Shown one piece after another: positions 44,849-53,441 of a stretch of DNA of 64,000 nucleotides. The notes beneath the pieces were generated by a model. The model ran no database searches and was not told the DNA's origin. It worked only from the letters and a program-made list of their open reading frames with translations. The stretch is from Candidatus Amarolinea dominans. Lineage in GTDB: Bacteria; Chloroflexota; Anaerolineae; SSC4; Amarolineaceae. Both the position numbers and the translations under genes were made by a program. The stretch covers positions 372,001 through 436,000 of the forward strand of contig JADJYJ010000001.1 in NCBI GenBank assembly GCA_016719785.1, written 5' to 3'. The stretch's first letter is position 1; each line of letters starts with the position of its first letter.

Positions 44849-45643
44849 TCATCCAAACCTGCCGGTGATGTAGTCTTCGGTGCGTTGATCGGTCGGCGCC
44901 ACGAACATCTCCTTGCCGCGGCGGTATTCGATCAGTTCACCCATGAGCAAGAAGGCGCTGTAATCCGCGACGCGCGCAGCCTGCTGAACGCTGTGCGGGA
45001 CGATCACGATCGTGTACTGGCGTTTCAACTGGTACAGCGAATCCTCGACCTTGGCGGTCGAGATGGGGTCCAGCCCAGAGGTTGGCTCGTCCAGCAGCAG
45101 CACTTCCGGCTCCAGCGCCAGGCTGCGCGCAATGCACAGCCGCTGCTGTTGGCCGCCTGACAAAGCGCTGGCCGGCGCATCCAGGCGATCCTTGACCTCA
45201 TCCCACAGCGCGGCCTGCGTCAGGCTGCGCACGACGATCTCCTCCAGCCGCGACCGATCGCGCTCGCCCGCCAGCTTCGGCCCGTAGACGATGTTCTCAC
45301 GGATGGTCCCCGGCAGCGGCAGCGGCAGGGCGAAGACCATGCCGACGCGGCGGCGCAGGGCCGACACATCAACGCCGGGCGCGTAGATGTCCTGCCCGTC
45401 AATCAGCACCTTGCCCGTCATCTTCGTGTTGTCCACCAGGTCGTTCAGGCGGTTGATGAGCCGCAGCAGGGTGCTCTTGCCGCTGCCGGCCGGCCCAAAG
45501 AGCGCGGTGACCGCGTGTTCGGGGATTTCCAGGGTGATATCGCGCAAGACCGCTTGGTCGGCATACGCGTAGGTGATGTGATCCAGGTAGATTTTAGGCG
45601 GTGTTGTCGTTCGAGCAAGCATGGATTGACCGTGTTTTACCAT
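44849..45643 (-). CDS. pstB: Phosphate ABC transporter ATPase, first paralogue (degenerate Q-loop)
   Basis: 264 aa. Walker A GPAGSGKST, signature LSGGQQQRLCIARS, Walker B LLLDEPTSGLDP and H-loop VPHSVQQ are intact, but where PstB normally has FQ-x-PNPFP the Q-loop here reads GMVFALPLPLPGTI, so the glutamine is Ala. The ATG overlaps the pstA stop by 7 bp; a later ATG at 45622 is possible. Functions with PstA/PstC in high-affinity phosphate uptake. Confidence 0.93.
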   Translation of the reverse strand: MVKHGQSMLARTTTPPKIYLDHITYAYADQAVLRDITLEIPEHAVTALFGPAGSGKSTLLRLINRLNDLVDNTKMTGKVLIDGQDIYAPGVDVSALRRRVGMVFALPLPLPGTIRENIVYGPKLAGERDRSRLEEIVVRSLTQAALWDEVKDRLDAPASALSGGQQQRLCIARSLALEPEVLLLDEPTSGLDPISTAKVEDSLYQLKRQYTIVIVPHSVQQAARVADYSAFLLMGELIEYRRGKEMFVAPTDQRTEDYITGRFG

Positions 45644-46497
45644 TGTCTCTGCCGCCGGAAGCGGCTGCGGATCAGGGTGGCGACCAGGTTGAGCGAGAGA
45701 ACCAGGACCAACAGCACCAGCGCAGTGCCGTACTGGATCTCGGCCGGCATACCGGGCACCTGGGTGACGATGACGTAGAGATGATAGGGCAACGCCATCG
45801 TTTGATCGAGGGGCGAGGCGGGCAGCTGCGGCAGGTAGAAGGCGGCCACGGTGAAGAGGATCGGCGCGGTTTCGCCGGCCGCGCGCAGCAGGCCAAGGAT
45901 CACGCCGGTGATGATGCCGGGCAGCGCCTGCGGCAGCACGACCGTGCGCGTGGCCTGCCAGCGCGTGCCGCCCAGGCTGGCGCTGACCGTGCGAAATTCG
46001 ACCGGCACCGCGCGCAGCGCCTCTTCGGACGTGCTGATGATGACCGGCAGCGTCATGATCGCCAGGGTCAGCGAGCCGGCCAGGATCGAAGTGCCGAACT
46101 GCAAGAAGAGCACGAACAGCCCCAACCCGAACAGCCCATACACGACCGACGGAATGCCGGCCAGGTTGATCACCGCCAGGCGGATCGCGCGCGTCAGCCA
46201 GGTGTCGCGGGCATACTCGGCCAAGTAGATGGCGCCGGCCACGCCGACAGGAATGGCGGCCAGCGCCGTGCCCAGGGTGAGCAGCAGGGTGCCAACGATC
46301 GCCGGGAAGATGCCGCCAGCCTTCATGCCATCCCTGGGCATGGCGGTTAGAAACTCCCAGTTGATGGCGCTGATGCCGCGCACCAGGATAGCGACGATGA
46401 CCAACAGGATCGGCAACACGACCAGCAGCGCGGCCACGGCGAGCAGTGCGAAGCCGGCGCGTTCAACCTGCTGGCGACGAATGGGGTTTGTCATCAT
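45637..46497 (-). CDS. pstA: Phosphate ABC transporter permease PstA
   Basis: 286 aa, six predicted transmembrane helices. The conserved permease motifs IYLAEYARDTWLTRAIRLAVINLAGIPSVVYGLFGLGLF and the EAA-like loop EEALRAVPVEFRTVSASLGGTRWQATRTVVLPQALPGIITGVILG are seen. The ATG at 46497 overlaps the pstC stop (ATGA). Confidence 0.95.
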   Translation of the reverse strand: MMTNPIRRQQVERAGFALLAVAALLVVLPILLVIVAILVRGISAINWEFLTAMPRDGMKAGGIFPAIVGTLLLTLGTALAAIPVGVAGAIYLAEYARDTWLTRAIRLAVINLAGIPSVVYGLFGLGLFVLFLQFGTSILAGSLTLAIMTLPVIISTSEEALRAVPVEFRTVSASLGGTRWQATRTVVLPQALPGIITGVILGLLRAAGETAPILFTVAAFYLPQLPASPLDQTMALPYHLYVIVTQVPGMPAEIQYGTALVLLVLVLSLNLVATLIRSRFRRQRQW

Positions 46498-47390
46498 CGC
46501 AGCCCTCCCCGCCGGCGCTTCTGGAACATGGTCGAGGCGGCTGCCAGGTTGATCGCAAAGGTCAGTAGAAACAGGATGATGCCGATGCCGAAGAGGATGT
46601 GATAGTGCGTGCTGCCCTGGGCTACCTCGCCCATCTCCGCGGCGATGGTCGCGGTCATCGTGCGCACGGGGCGAAAGAGCGAGTCGAGCGAGAGCGGCAG
46701 CCGCGCCGCGTTGCCGGTGACCATCATCACCGCCATCGTTTCGCCGATGGCCCGGCCCATCCCCAGCATCGCCGCGGTCAAGATGCCGGAGCGGGCGGCC
46801 GGCACCACCACGCGCCAGATCGTCTGCCAACGAGTCGCACCCATCGCGAGCGCCGCGTCGCGATAGCTCTTAGGCACCGCGTCCAGCGCGTCTTCAGCCA
46901 CGCTGATCATGGTGGGCAGCGCCATGTAGGCCAAAATCAGTGCGCCGGTAAAAGCGGTCAGCCCGGTCGGCGCGCCAAGCACCTGACGGACGAGCGGCGC
47001 CAGCACGATGATGCCGAAAAAGCCCAGCACCACCGACGGGATGCCCGCCAACACCTCGATCATCGGCTTGAGCAGATCGCGCGCCCAGCCCGGCGCCACC
47101 TCGCGCACGAAGACCGCCGTCGCCAGTCCCAATGGCAGCGCGATGGCAATCGCCGTCACCGTCACCACGACTGAGCCGAGAATCAGCGGCAGCGTACCAA
47201 ACAGGTCGAAAGTGGGATACCAGCGGGCGCCGAAGAGGTTGGCCGCATCCACCGTGAAAAACGCCGGCAACCCTTCGCGCAGCAGAAAGAGAAAGATCAG
47301 CAGGACAAAGGCAACGGTCGAAAAGCCTAAGACGCGAATCAGCGTTTCGACAGCAAATTCACCCCAACGAGCGTACAAGGACCTGAACAT
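46494..47390 (-). CDS. pstC: Phosphate ABC transporter permease PstC
   Basis: 298 aa membrane protein. Motifs: PLGLATAVFVREVAPGWARDLLKPMIEVLAGIPSVVLGFFGIIVL, the EAA loop EDALDAVPKSYRDAALAMGATRWQTIWRVVVPAARSGILTAAMLGMGRAIGETMAVMMV. The ATG at 47390 lies 6 bp beyond the pstS stop and has AGGTAGGT upstream; a GTG at 47396 is less likely. Confidence 0.95.
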   Translation of the reverse strand: MFRSLYARWGEFAVETLIRVLGFSTVAFVLLIFLFLLREGLPAFFTVDAANLFGARWYPTFDLFGTLPLILGSVVVTVTAIAIALPLGLATAVFVREVAPGWARDLLKPMIEVLAGIPSVVLGFFGIIVLAPLVRQVLGAPTGLTAFTGALILAYMALPTMISVAEDALDAVPKSYRDAALAMGATRWQTIWRVVVPAARSGILTAAMLGMGRAIGETMAVMMVTGNAARLPLSLDSLFRPVRTMTATIAAEMGEVAQGSTHYHILFGIGIILFLLTFAINLAAASTMFQKRRRGGLR

Positions 47391-47396
47391 GAACAC

Positions 47397-48287
47397 CTAC
47401 CTCAGCGGAACGAACCCCAACTCCACGACCAGCGCCTGACCGTCGCGCAGGATCCAATCCAGGTAATCCTTCACCTGGCCCGTGGGCTGACCGGCCGTAA
47501 TCATGAAGAGGGGACGCGAGACGGGATAGGAGCCGTCATTGACAGTAGCAACGGACGGCTTGACGTAAGGTCCGTCGGGGTCCTGGGCCACGGCGATCAC
47601 CTTTTGGTCAGAGGTCACATATCCCAGGCCATCGTAGCCGATGGCGTTCGGATTCTGCCGCACTTCGGCGCTGATTCCTTCGGAGGACGGCATCAGGAGC
47701 GTATCCGGCGAGAAGAGGATGTCGCTCTTCTGGCCCAGCCGCAGTACGTTTTCCAGGAAGTAAACGTAAGTGCCGGAGTTCGATTCGCGTGACAGCAGCA
47801 CGATGGGCCGATCCTCGCCGCCCACCTGCCGCCAGTTGGTGATCTTGCCCTGATAGATGTCGGAGATCTGCGCCAGGGTCAGCCCGTTGACGGGGTTGGA
47901 GGGATTGACTACGACCGCAATCGCATCCCGCGCCACGGCGAATTCTATTGGCGTGATGCCGTTCTTCCGGGCCGCGTCGAACTCCTCCTGCTTCATGGCT
48001 CGCGACGCGTTGGCAATGTCGGTCGTGCCATTGATCAACGCCGCGATCCCGGTGCCCGACCCGCCCCCGGTCACAGAAATCCGCACGCCGGGGTGCGCGG
48101 GCATGTAACGCTCGGCCCAGGCCAGCGCCAGGTTGACCAACGTGTCGGAGCCGGTATTTTGGATCACGCTGGCGACCGTGGTCGTCGTTTCGCCCGCCGC
48201 CGCGGGGCGCGACGCACATCCGGGCAGCAGCGCGAGTAGGCCTAGCCCGAGCAGAGCCAGCCCAACCCAAGTTCCTTTTCTGGACAT
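47397..48287 (-). CDS. pstS: Phosphate-binding lipoprotein PstS
   Basis: Extracytoplasmic phosphate receptor, 296 aa. The ATG at 48287 follows GGAGG and gives a signal peptide with lipobox LLPGCASRP. Ligand motifs: NTGSDTLVNLA, TGGGSGTGIAALINGTTDIANASR, NGLTLAQISDIYQGKITNW, SRESNSGTYVYFLENVL and IGYDGLGYV. First gene of the pst operon. A TATAAT on the minus strand at 48348-48353 may be its -10; I see no obvious Pho-box. Confidence 0.95.
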   Translation of the reverse strand: MSRKGTWVGLALLGLGLLALLPGCASRPAAAGETTTTVASVIQNTGSDTLVNLALAWAERYMPAHPGVRISVTGGGSGTGIAALINGTTDIANASRAMKQEEFDAARKNGITPIEFAVARDAIAVVVNPSNPVNGLTLAQISDIYQGKITNWRQVGGEDRPIVLLSRESNSGTYVYFLENVLRLGQKSDILFSPDTLLMPSSEGISAEVRQNPNAIGYDGLGYVTSDQKVIAVAQDPDGPYVKPSVATVNDGSYPVSRPLFMITAGQPTGQVKDYLDWILRDGQALVVELGFVPLR

Positions 48288-48461
48288 CCAACCTCCGGTG
48301 AAAGGGTAAAAAGTCGCCATGACGAGGTCTGTCTTCGGCATATCTCTATTATAACCGCTCTGACCGTTCGCGCTAGTACGGCCTCAACGGTTGCATGGCT
48401 GCCAGGTGTTTTGGGCACATGAAACCTGGTTCTCCCGCACTGCGCGTGGTTATCGCCAGAT

Positions 48462-48489
48462 TTGACATATTCCCATATCGAAATATGAT
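48462..48489 (+). promoter_or_regulatory. Leaderless-type promoter of the ArsR-VOC gene
   Basis: TTGACA (48462-48467), 16-nt spacer, TATGAT (48484-48489), and the ATG at 48496 seven bases further on, so transcription probably starts at the start codon. The spacer contains the imperfect dyad ATATTCCCATATCGAAATAT, a candidate ArsR operator. Confidence 0.65.
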
Positions 48490-48495
48490 GTCGGC

Positions 48496-49305
48496 ATGGC
48501 ACGCTTAGCAACAACTTCAGACGCCTTCAACGCGGTGGCGGAACCACAACGCCGCCACATCCTCGACCTGCTCGCGCAAGGCGAGCGATCGGTGAATGAG
48601 ATCGCCGCCTTGCTCGAGCTCAAGCAGCCGCAAGTTTCCAACCACCTGCGGGTCTTACGCGAGGTCGAACTGGTCAGCGTGCGTGAGTTGGGACAGCAGC
48701 GGCTGTATCGGCTGCAAGGCGAAGGTCTGAAGCCCGTCCACGATTGGGTTAAGCCATTCGAGCACTTATGGCGCGAGCGTTTTGATCGCCTGGCCGACTA
48801 TCTCAAAGAATGGCAGACACAAGGAGACCGTATGCAGAAAATCACCCCATTCCTGTGGTTCGACGACAATGCCGAAGAGGCGGCGAACTTCTATGTCTCA
48901 GTCTTCAAAAATTCGAAGATCCTAAGCGTTACTCGACAGCAGAAAGACGGGCCACATCCAGAGGGAGCGACTTTTACTGTGTCGTTCCAGCTCGATGGGC
49001 AAGAATTTACCGCACTTAACGGCGGCCCGCACTTCATCTTCACGGAGGCCATCTCGCTTTTCGTGAACTGTGAGACGCAGGAAGAAGTGGACGAGCTGTG
49101 GGAAAAGCTGACGGAAGGCGGAGAAGAATCAAGGTGCGGCTGGTTAAGAGATAAATATGGACTGTCGTGGCAAATCATTCCCACCATTTTGGGCGAGTTG
49201 CTGCAAGACAAAGACCCTACGAAGTCAGGAAGGGTCATGCAGGCCATGCTGCAAATGAGCAAAATTGACATCAAAGCGTTGCAACAAGCCTATGACGCGG
49301 CCTAA
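48496..49305 (+). CDS. ArsR-type repressor fused to PhnB-like VOC domain
   Basis: 269 aa. Residues 1-100 are an ArsR winged helix (FNAVAEPQRRHILDLLAQGERSVNEIAALLELKQPQVSNHLRVLREVELV) with no metal-binding cysteines visible. Residues 113-269 are a PhnB/3-demethylubiquinone-methyltransferase-like VOC domain (KITPFLWFDDNAEEAANFYVSVFKNSKI, GGPHFIFTEAISLFVNCETQEEVDELWEKLTEGGEESRCGWLRDKYGLSWQIIP). These are usually separate neighbouring genes. At 48821-48834 an AAGGAG and ATG (Met113) form a perfect internal start, so the VOC protein may also be made on its own. Confidence 0.85.
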   Translation: MARLATTSDAFNAVAEPQRRHILDLLAQGERSVNEIAALLELKQPQVSNHLRVLREVELVSVRELGQQRLYRLQGEGLKPVHDWVKPFEHLWRERFDRLADYLKEWQTQGDRMQKITPFLWFDDNAEEAANFYVSVFKNSKILSVTRQQKDGPHPEGATFTVSFQLDGQEFTALNGGPHFIFTEAISLFVNCETQEEVDELWEKLTEGGEESRCGWLRDKYGLSWQIIPTILGELLQDKDPTKSGRVMQAMLQMSKIDIKALQQAYDAA

Positions 49306-50401
49306 GCAAGCGCACAACCATCGAATTGCACTTGCTCGGCTGGCAAATCAAGGCATCGCCCACCCCACATTTGCCGAGGCTGGCGATGTCGTAGCCTGGT
49401 TGGGCGCACTGCAGGCCCAGGATTATGGCGGGACACTGTGGGCGATTGGGCTGCGCATGGCTGGCGCGACCGAGCAAGGCATCGAACAGACGATAGCCGA
49501 GCGAACCATCGTGCGCACCTGGCCGATGCGCGGCACGCTGCATTTTGTCGCCGCAAACGATGTGCGTTGGATGCTTGCGCTGCTCGCCCCGCGGGTGATT
49601 GCCGGGAGTGTCGGCCGCTCTCGCCAGCTTGAATTGGACGAAGCGACCTTTGCGCGCAGCAAAGAGGTGTTTGCCAAAGCCCTTCAGGGCGGCAAGCAGC
49701 TCACCCGCGACGAAATGCTTCAAGCGCTGGAGCAAGCCACTATCTCCACGACCGGCCAGCGTGGCTACCATCTCCTCGCGCGGTCGGCGCAGGATGGGCT
49801 GATCTGCTTTGGATCGAGACGTGGAAAACAGCATACGTTTGCGCTACTCGACGATTGGGTTCCACAGACCAGGCCCCTGGCGCGCGACGAGGCGTTGGCT
49901 GAGCTGACCAGGCGTTATTTCAGCGGACATGGGCCGGCCACGGTGCAAGATTTGATGCGGTGGGCAGGGCTTACGGCGGCAGAGGCGAAAATAGGCTTGG
50001 AGGCAGCCGGGAAGGATCTGATCCACGAAACCATCGCGGAACGCGTTTATTGGCTGGCGCGCGACCTGCCAGACTTGATTAATGGAATCAAAACTACTTA
50101 TTTGCTGCCTGGCTTTGACGAATATGTGCTTGGCTATGGTGATCGCAGCGCCGTGCTCGATCCGGCCAACGCCCAAAGCATCTGCCCCGGCAGCAACGGC
50201 ATGTTCATCCCAACCCTGGTGATAGATGGCGAGGTTACAGGGACATGGAAACGCACCTTCAAGAAGAACGCCGTCGTCATCGAAGTAGCGCCCTTCCGAC
50301 CTTTGACCCCAGCGGAGAATCATGCGATAGACGCCGAGGCCGAGCGGTATGGTGAGTTTCTCGATCTGCCAGTCGTGTTGCCTCACACAAGCAGTCCCTA
50401 A
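49292..50401 (+). CDS. Winged-helix DNA-binding domain protein (HTH_42 / AlkZ-like family)
   Basis: 369 aa. Pattern of the PF06224 family: ARLANQGIAHP, GALQAQDYGGTLWAIGLRM, IEQTIAERTIVRTWPMRGTLHFVAANDVRWMLALLAPRV, FSGHGPATVQDLMRWAGLTAAEAKIGLEA, YLLPGFDEYVLGYGDRSAVLD. In YcaQ/AlkZ the QxQ-type motif in the first segment marks a DNA glycosylase active site; here it reads QAQD, so glycosylase activity on crosslinked or alkylated DNA is plausible but unproven. Overlaps the end of the ArsR-VOC gene by 14 bp, so cotranscription is likely. Confidence 0.8.
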   Translation: MTRPKQAHNHRIALARLANQGIAHPTFAEAGDVVAWLGALQAQDYGGTLWAIGLRMAGATEQGIEQTIAERTIVRTWPMRGTLHFVAANDVRWMLALLAPRVIAGSVGRSRQLELDEATFARSKEVFAKALQGGKQLTRDEMLQALEQATISTTGQRGYHLLARSAQDGLICFGSRRGKQHTFALLDDWVPQTRPLARDEALAELTRRYFSGHGPATVQDLMRWAGLTAAEAKIGLEAAGKDLIHETIAERVYWLARDLPDLINGIKTTYLLPGFDEYVLGYGDRSAVLDPANAQSICPGSNGMFIPTLVIDGEVTGTWKRTFKKNAVVIEVAPFRPLTPAENHAIDAEAERYGEFLDLPVVLPHTSSP

Positions 50402-50420
50402 CCGGGCTAGACAGAACCAT

Positions 50421-50449
50421 TTGACAAAATAGAACAAACATTCTATAAT
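50421..50449 (+). promoter_or_regulatory. Consensus sigma-70-type promoter of the PNPOx-like gene
   Basis: Perfect TTGACA (50421-50426), 17-nt spacer, perfect TATAAT (50444-50449). The untranslated leader is about 90 bp; I see no riboswitch-like structure in it. Confidence 0.75.
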
Positions 50450-50546
50450 CCGTAACACTTTGTAATCTGCGATACTTAATGACGTGCGGGAGAACCATGT
50501 CCACTCACATTCAGACCGATCATGGTGCCATTGAAAGGTGAAAGGG

Positions 50547-50975
50547 ATGAACCTCTCAGATAGTCAGCGTTCGTTCTTGGAGAGCAATCAGTCGGCGGCG
50601 ATGATAACCATAGGTGATGACGGCGCACCTCGGGCAGTACGTGTCGGCGTTGCGCTGGTTGACGGAAAGCTGTGGAGCAGCGGAACGCAGGATCGTGTAC
50701 GCACTGCGAGGTTGCGTCGTGACCCTCGCTGCACGCTGTTCGTGTTCGATGCCCGTTGGGGGTGGTTGACTCTGGACACGACTGTGCGTATTCTTGAAGG
50801 GGCGGATGCACCCAAGATGAATCTGCGTCTCTTCCAGCAAATGCAGAATCGCCCGACTGGGAATCTTAATTGGTTCGGAAGGGAGCTGAGCCTCGAGGAG
50901 TTTCTGCATGTGATGGTTGAGGAAAATCGGCTGATTTACGAGTTCGAAGTCATTCGCGGCTACGGATTGATGTAG
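50547..50975 (+). CDS. Pyridoxamine-5'-phosphate-oxidase-like flavoprotein
   Basis: 142 aa split-barrel protein of the PNPOx/F420 family: SNQSAAMITIGDDGAPRAVRVGVALVDGKLWSSGTQDRVRTARLRRDPRCTLFVFD. Members bind FMN, F420 or heme; which cofactor is used here cannot be told. The ATG at 50547 has GAAAGG upstream; a GTG nine bases earlier is an alternative. Confidence 0.82.
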   Translation: MNLSDSQRSFLESNQSAAMITIGDDGAPRAVRVGVALVDGKLWSSGTQDRVRTARLRRDPRCTLFVFDARWGWLTLDTTVRILEGADAPKMNLRLFQQMQNRPTGNLNWFGRELSLEEFLHVMVEENRLIYEFEVIRGYGLM

Positions 50976-51053
50976 TTCAGGAGCAGACACGATGACAAAC
51001 CGTGCCGCTGGGACTCTCGAGGTTGTCATGCAACCACTTGAAAGGAGTAACTT

Positions 51054-52169
51054 ATGAGCAGCGTACGTGTACTGGTTGGGACGCGCAAGGGCGCGTTCAT
51101 TCTGACGTCGGACGAACGGCGCAAAGAATGGGACGTCGCCGGGCCTCACTTTGCGGGCTGGGAAATTTACCACATTCAGGGGTCACCCGCTGACCCGAAT
51201 CGGCTGTATGCGTCGCAATCCACCGGTTGGTTCGGGCAGTTGATCCAGCGCTCCGATGATGGCGGCGCGACCTGGGAGCCGGTGGGCAATGAGTTCGTCT
51301 ACCAGGGCGTTCCCGGTACGCACCAGTGGTACGACGGCACCCCGCATCCGTGGGAGTTCAAGCGCGTCTGGCGCCTGGAACCATCGCTGACGGATCCGGA
51401 CACGGTCTACGCGGGAGTGGAAGACGCGGCCATGTTCAAGTCAAGCGACGGCGGGAAGACGTGGCAGGAGCTGGCCGGTCTGCGCAGCGTCAAGGGGAAC
51501 CTGTGGGCGCCCGGCGCGGGCGGGATGTGTCTGCACACGATTGTGCTGGACCCAAGCGATCCGCAGCGCATGTTCATCGCGATCTCGGCGGCGGGCGCGT
51601 TCCGCACCGACGATGGCGGCGAGACCTGGCGGCCGATCAACCGCGGCCTGGTGTCCAACTACGAAATGCCCGACCCTCATGCTGAGGTGGGGCACTGTGT
51701 TCACAGTATCGCCATGCATCCGGCGCGTCCGGGTGTGTTGTTCATGCAGAAGCATTGGGATGTGATGCGCAGCGATGACGCCGGCGAGATGTGGCGCGAG
51801 GTCAGCGGCAATCTGCCGAGTGACTTTGGCTTTCCAATCGCCATGCATGCGCATGAGCCGGAGACCGTCTATGTCGTGCCGATCAAAAGCGACTCGGAGC
51901 ATTACCCGCCCGATGGCAAGCTGCGCGTCTACCGCAGCCGCACGGGCGGGAACGAGTGGGAGGCGCTGACCAACGGGCTGCCGCAGAGCAACTGCTACGT
52001 CAACGTGCTGCGCAGCGCGCTGGCCGTTGATCGCCTCGACGCGTGCGGCGTCTACTTTGGCACGACCGGCGGGCAGGTGTACGCATCGGCCGATGCTGGC
52101 GACAACTGGGCGCCCATCGTGCGTGATCTTCCGGCTGTCCTGTCTATCGCGGTGCAAACCCTGCCATGA
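51054..52169 (+). CDS. BNR/sialidase-like beta-propeller protein
   Basis: 371 aa with repeated Asp-box motifs (RSDDGGATWEP, KSSDGGKTWQEL, RTDDGGETWRPI, RSDDAGEMWREV, SADAGDNWAPI), indicating a six- or seven-bladed propeller. There is no signal peptide, so it is probably cytoplasmic, unlike true secreted sialidases. The ATG at 51054 has AAAGGAG upstream. The stop overlaps the start of a MoaD/ThiS-like gene (ATGA). Function unknown. Confidence 0.82.
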   Translation: MSSVRVLVGTRKGAFILTSDERRKEWDVAGPHFAGWEIYHIQGSPADPNRLYASQSTGWFGQLIQRSDDGGATWEPVGNEFVYQGVPGTHQWYDGTPHPWEFKRVWRLEPSLTDPDTVYAGVEDAAMFKSSDGGKTWQELAGLRSVKGNLWAPGAGGMCLHTIVLDPSDPQRMFIAISAAGAFRTDDGGETWRPINRGLVSNYEMPDPHAEVGHCVHSIAMHPARPGVLFMQKHWDVMRSDDAGEMWREVSGNLPSDFGFPIAMHAHEPETVYVVPIKSDSEHYPPDGKLRVYRSRTGGNEWEALTNGLPQSNCYVNVLRSALAVDRLDACGVYFGTTGGQVYASADAGDNWAPIVRDLPAVLSIAVQTLP

Positions 52170-52462
52170 TACGCATCGTGCTCCCCTTCCATCTGCGCAG
52201 GCTGGCGAACGTTCGCCAAGAGGTGGAGCTTCAGGTCGCCGGGCCGGTGACGCAGCGTTCGATCCTGGACGCGTTGGAGGCGCAGTACCCGATGCTGCGC
52301 GGGACCCTCCGCGATCACGTCAGTCAGCGGCGACGAGCGCTGGTCCGCTTCTTCGCCTGCGGCCAGGATGTGTCGCATGAGGCGCCGGATGCCCCGCTGC
52401 CCGCTGCAATCGCGACGGGCGCCGAGCCTTTTCTGATCATCGGGGCGATTGCGGGCGGCTGA
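52166..52462 (+). CDS. MoaD/ThiS-like ubiquitin-fold protein with C-terminal Gly-Gly
   Basis: 98 aa. Fold pattern IRIVLPFHLRRLANVRQEVELQVAG...SILDALEAQYPMLRGTL...FFACGQDVSHEAPDAPL...FLIIGAIAGG, ending exactly in Gly-Gly, the tail activated in sulfur-carrier and ubiquitin-like proteins. No MoeB/ThiF-type activating enzyme or molybdopterin or thiamine gene is near. Translationally coupled to the beta-propeller gene, so the two probably act together. Confidence 0.82.
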   Translation: MIRIVLPFHLRRLANVRQEVELQVAGPVTQRSILDALEAQYPMLRGTLRDHVSQRRRALVRFFACGQDVSHEAPDAPLPAAIATGAEPFLIIGAIAGG

Positions 52463-52584
52463 TGGAGTCAGGCGAAAAGCCGGCAGGCACAAGAGGACTT
52501 GCTGCACGCGATGGGAGAAGATGGGTGGCTGAAGGGTTGACACAAGTCATGATGCGTTATATGATACCCCCAGAGAGATCATAA

Positions 52585-53001
52585 ATGAGGCAACCCATGT
52601 CACGCTATCCTTTGAACCTACCGCAACAACTCAAGCAAGAAGCGGAAGTCTGGGCACTGAAGCAGGGCGTTTCGCTCAACCAGTTCATTCTCTGGGCTAC
52701 CGCGGAGAAAATCGGCGCCCTCAATCAACAGTTGGACGATCCTCGCTTTCCACAAGTGACCTATCGTCGCGGAGCCAGTGGCATCCCGACGCCGGTATTG
52801 CGGGGAACCGGCATCCGCGTGCAGGCTGCTGCCATTGCTGGCGAGCAGTGGGGCATGACGCCGGCTGAACTTGCCAAAGAATACGGCGTACCTGTGCAAC
52901 AGATCGAGGAGGCGCTTGCCTTTGCTCGCGTCCATCGCCAGGAAATCGAGACGCATTTGACACTGGAAGCGCGTATGAGCGCGGCGGAGGCGCATGGCTA
53001 A
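52585..53001 (+). CDS. DUF433 antitoxin-like protein with RHH-like N-terminus
   Basis: 138 aa (or 134 from the ATG at 52597). The N-terminal part (SRYPLNLPQQLKQEAEVWALKQGVSLNQFILWATAEKIGAL) resembles a ribbon-helix-helix/HicB-type motif. The C-terminal part is a DUF433 domain (TPVLRGTGIRVQAAAIAGEQWGMTPAELAKEYGVPVQQIEEALAFARVHRQEIE). A -35-like TTGACA lies at 52538-52543. It overlaps the toxin-like gene by 8 bp, the classic antitoxin-first order. Confidence 0.87.
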   Translation: MRQPMSRYPLNLPQQLKQEAEVWALKQGVSLNQFILWATAEKIGALNQQLDDPRFPQVTYRRGASGIPTPVLRGTGIRVQAAAIAGEQWGMTPAELAKEYGVPVQQIEEALAFARVHRQEIETHLTLEARMSAAEAHG

Positions 53002-53365
53002 GCCCCGACTCCATCTCGACGCTGACGCATCGTACCGCACTTTGCAGAAAGTGTTGGGGGAGCGGGGACACAACGTCACGCGCACGCCCTGCGAGTGGAT
53101 GCTGTTGGATGCCAGCGACGAGCAGCAACTGCTGGGCGCTACCGCCCAGGGACGCTGCATCTTCACGTTCAATATCGCCGACTTCATGCGACTGGCCCGA
53201 AAATATCCGGGGCACGGCGGCATCGTGTTAGCCAACCAGCAGGACTGGACGCTTTCGGATTTGATTGCAGCCCTTGACGACATGCTTTCGAACACCCGCG
53301 CTGCGGACTGGCCCGGACAGGTGCGCTGGCTCAACCAGTGGCGCAACACGAATACACGATTGTGA
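52994..53365 (+). CDS. DUF5615 PIN-like toxin candidate
   Basis: 123 aa. Pattern PRLHLDADASYRTLQKVLGERGHNV...DASDEQQLLGATAQGRCIFTFNIADFMRLARKYPGHGGIVLANQQ, matching DUF5615, a PIN-like domain normally paired with DUF433. The Asp residues at 9, 11 and near 57 and FNIADF would form the acidic site. Overlaps its partner. Confidence 0.87.
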   Translation: MAKPRLHLDADASYRTLQKVLGERGHNVTRTPCEWMLLDASDEQQLLGATAQGRCIFTFNIADFMRLARKYPGHGGIVLANQQDWTLSDLIAALDDMLSNTRAADWPGQVRWLNQWRNTNTRL

Positions 53366-53403
53366 GACCGCGCAGGCGGGCAAGATCTTCGGGCAGTTGG
53401 CGT

Positions 53404-53436
53404 AGACTTCCGCAGTCTTGAAGACTGCGGAAGTCT
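53404..53436. repeat. Dispersed 33-bp palindromic repeat, copy 2
   Basis: AGACTTCCG and CGGAAGTCT flank a 15-nt self-complementary centre, making a near-perfect 16-bp stem between the convergent DUF5615 and DinB-like genes. Same arms as at 7036-7068. It could also terminate transcription. Confidence 0.7.
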
Positions 53437-53441
53437 GGCGC

